Of a stretch of 33,153 bases of DNA, positions 31,846 to 33,153 are shown one piece after another. The stretch's first letter is position 1. Every line of letters starts with the position of its first letter. The stretch lies in the NCBI RefSeq assembly GCF_001692325.1, contig NZ_LXKN01000036.1, forward strand, positions 1-33,153, in the 5' to 3' direction. The position numbers and the translations under genes were made by a program. The notes beneath the pieces are model-generated. The model did no database searches. It was not told the DNA's origin and worked only from the letters and a program-made list of their open reading frames with translations. The DNA comes from Rhizobium sp. AC27/96 (GTDB lineage: Bacteria > Pseudomonadota > Alphaproteobacteria > Rhizobiales > Rhizobiaceae).

Positions 31846-32766
31846 TCATCCGGTCACGGACCGGCGCGAGGTTGGGGAAGTCAGGTTACCAGTCCCGATC
31901 AGGTCTTCCTCTTCGTCGCGTTGGGATCCGCCGAGCGCGGCCGCAGCAGAGGCAATGAATGCGCCGATGAGCAGTGACAGAGCGCCGAGCAATGCAGTTG
32001 TAGCAGCCGTTTTACGGGCAGCATCCGCGGTTTTCTGGGCAGCGACTTTGGCATCGTCGATGCGTTTCAGGACAGTGTCCACCCGCGCCTTGGCATCGTC
32101 CGTCGACAACCCGGTTCGGGCGGCAACAATCGTGGCAAGGTAGGTCTTGTCGTCGTCGGGAATCTGTCCCTGGACGGCACCGTTCAGCAATATGCCTGAG
32201 ACCTCGGCAATTGCGGCATTATCATCGCTCGTGGCGCGTTGCGGGTTTTTGTCGGGGCGCAGCAATGCGTCGGTAAAATAGGATACCGAAGGATTTGCAT
32301 TCGAAGAAGCAGAAGACGTGGCGGTGACGGCCGTTGATGCTGCAGTACCGATTGCGCTACTGCCGGTGGCGGCGAGCGACGTCAATGACAAGGCAAGAAA
32401 GCCAGCGACAAACAGGGTAGCCAGAGCCCAACTGATGAACCCGTGAGCGGTGTCCCGGAAGAATACCTCGTCAGTGTGAACCGCAGCCCATTTTGTTCGA
32501 AGTCGACCAGTGAGATAACCTCCGAGTGCGGATGAAAGCCACTGCACGATCACGAGCCATATTGCGGACGAGATCGCTAACGAGCCAACCGATGCGCTTT
32601 GACCCTGCCAGGGAGAGACCATGGTCAGCCCCACGCCACTACCAAGCAAGAGCAGAATGAGGCTGATGCCTGTCGCAGCGACGGCGCCGCCGATGATCGG
32701 GCCCCATGTCAGTGCCGATTGTGAGGATTCGACGGGGATTGCACCCGGCGCGTCTGAAATTGACAT
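31846..32766 (-). CDS. PhnA-like four-helix membrane protein
   Basis: A 306-residue membrane protein. Helices lie near residues 20-50, 60-85, 107-135 and 258-280, separated by an Ala/Ser/Thr-rich periplasmic or cytoplasmic stretch and a helical Lys/Ala/Asp-rich segment (AKARVDTVLKRIDDAKVAAQKTADAARKTAATTALLG) that looks like a coiled coil. It ends in a polar tail. Rhizobial homologues are often labelled PhnA-like without functional proof. AGGAG is placed 6 bases before the ATG and overlaps the stop codon of the 25-residue peptide gene, so translation of the two is probably linked. The stress promoter upstream of the peptide gene serves the whole operon. Confidence 0.75.
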   Translation of the reverse strand: MSISDAPGAIPVESSQSALTWGPIIGGAVAATGISLILLLLGSGVGLTMVSPWQGQSASVGSLAISSAIWLVIVQWLSSALGGYLTGRLRTKWAAVHTDEVFFRDTAHGFISWALATLFVAGFLALSLTSLAATGSSAIGTAASTAVTATSSASSNANPSVSYFTDALLRPDKNPQRATSDDNAAIAEVSGILLNGAVQGQIPDDDKTYLATIVAARTGLSTDDAKARVDTVLKRIDDAKVAAQKTADAARKTAATTALLGALSLLIGAFIASAAAALGGSQRDEEEDLIGTGNLTSPTSRRSVTG

Positions 32767-32775
32767 GCTCGTCTC

Positions 32776-32853
32776 CTATCGCATGAAGATAACGAGGAGG
32801 ATGACGATAGGGAGTGGAATACCCAGTAGCCAAAGAAGAATGCCGCGACCCAT
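32776..32853 (-). CDS. 25-residue single-helix membrane peptide
   Basis: A 25-residue open frame, MGRGILLWLLGIPLPIVILL ending VIFMR, almost wholly one hydrophobic helix with charged ends (Arg3 and Arg25) and a central Gly-Ile-Pro kink. GAGGAG lies 9 bases before the ATG and the peptide is followed by the PhnA-like gene 9 bases after its TAG. I recall near-identical peptides annotated as hypothetical in other rhizobia. The good ribosome-binding site, promoter and gene arrangement argue that it is real. Its role is unknown; a small membrane stress peptide is the simplest reading. Confidence 0.72.
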   Translation of the reverse strand: MGRGILLWLLGIPLPIVILLVIFMR

Positions 32854-32895
32854 GACTGTAAACTCCTCTAAAGATTTTGATTTCTTCGTATCAGC

Positions 32896-32920
32896 AACGC
32901 GGACGGCAACTGCTTGTTCC
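32896..32920 (-). promoter_or_regulatory. EcfG/RpoE2-type general stress promoter
   Basis: On the minus strand, GGAAC (32920-32916), 16 bases, then CGTT (32899-32896). Same geometry as the PRC-barrel promoter at 16672-16648. Transcription would start near 32889, giving a leader of about 36 bases to the 25-residue peptide ATG, and then read through the PhnA-like and BON genes. Confidence 0.74.
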
Positions 32921-33153
32921 CTGCAAGCGTGTCGGATCTTCACCGCCGTCCTGCCGACTTTCCAATTGCGATTACGACATCATTGATAACTGCCATCGAG
33001 GGGTGGTCGCGTTTCGACGAGACGGCTGATCCGTACACGCCCGATCAGATTGCTGCAGAGCGTGGGCGCGATCGGATAGATCCCCGCGCTTAAGGGACTT
33101 TGGTGATGAGCGGCGAGGACTGCCCCTTCGCTCGTCACCGAATATCGGGGCTG
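32921..33153. other. right-end interval without a recognisable gene
   Basis: A plus-strand frame from a GTG at 32929 to a stop at 33093 (54 codons, with GWSRFDETADPYTPDQIAAE) has protein-like composition but no ribosome-binding site and no family I recognise; it could be a remnant. An ATG near 33107 opens a frame that runs off the right edge. Neither is called as a gene. Confidence 0.35.

Noticed and set aside
32929..33093. 54-codon plus-strand frame starting at GTG
   Set aside because: No ribosome-binding site and no recognised family; recorded only as part of the right-end interval.

Overview
The window is high-GC DNA with gene content typical of an alphaproteobacterium of the Rhizobiales (Rhizobium/Agrobacterium/Sinorhizobium-like). 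The evidence is the complete ectoine-degradation gene set, RpoE2/EcfG-type promoter sequences (GGAAC-N16-CGTT), a DUF1109/NrsF-type ECF sigma system, and the small PRC-barrel, BON and PhnA-like stress proteins common in rhizobia. No tRNA, rRNA, CRISPR array or intact insertion sequence was seen.

Region 1 (1-2861): the 3' part of a PRMT-like methyltransferase, a haloacid dehalogenase-type hydrolase and a HemJ/CopD-like membrane protein lie in one tight transcription unit, followed by a glutathione S-transferase. Region 2 (2923-7487): a DUF1223 thioredoxin-fold protein and an exported alpha/beta hydrolase are divergent, then come a TetR regulator, an ECF sigma factor and two tandem NrsF-like anti-sigma membrane proteins. 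The sigma gene, the DUF1223 gene and the hydrolase gene each carry a GTAACA-N16-CG(A/T)(A/G) element at promoter position, so they probably form a small local regulon. Region 3 (7488-9905): a GNAT acetyltransferase, a DUF4112 protein and an aldo/keto reductase remnant in gene-poor DNA.

Region 4 (9906-15870): a ROK repressor faces a five-gene minus-strand operon of BadF-type sugar kinase, amino-acid-type ABC permease, ABC ATPase, binding protein and double-SIS isomerase/deglycase. A perfect 17-bp palindrome sits just upstream of the kinase gene. The combination suggests uptake and catabolism of an amino-sugar or sugar-amino acid conjugate; I cannot match it to a named pathway, and it is the best candidate here for an undescribed system.

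Region 5 (16319-29461): after a PRC-barrel stress gene comes a near-complete ectoine/hydroxyectoine cluster. The plus-strand operon is eutB-eutC-doeA-doeB-ehuB-ehuC-ehuD-ehuA. The converging minus-strand genes are doeX-doeC-doeD-enuR. Ectoine enters through EhuABCD, is opened by DoeA, deacetylated by DoeB, transaminated by DoeD and oxidised by DoeC to aspartate; EutB and EutC handle the hydroxyectoine branch, but eutA is not present. A shared 19-bp element upstream of eutB and at the start of enuR is a candidate EnuR operator.

Region 6 (29462-33153): a decayed PAS/histidine-kinase remnant, a lipoprotein alpha/beta hydrolase, and a minus-strand stress operon (25-aa membrane peptide, PhnA-like membrane protein, BON-domain protein) behind an EcfG-type promoter.
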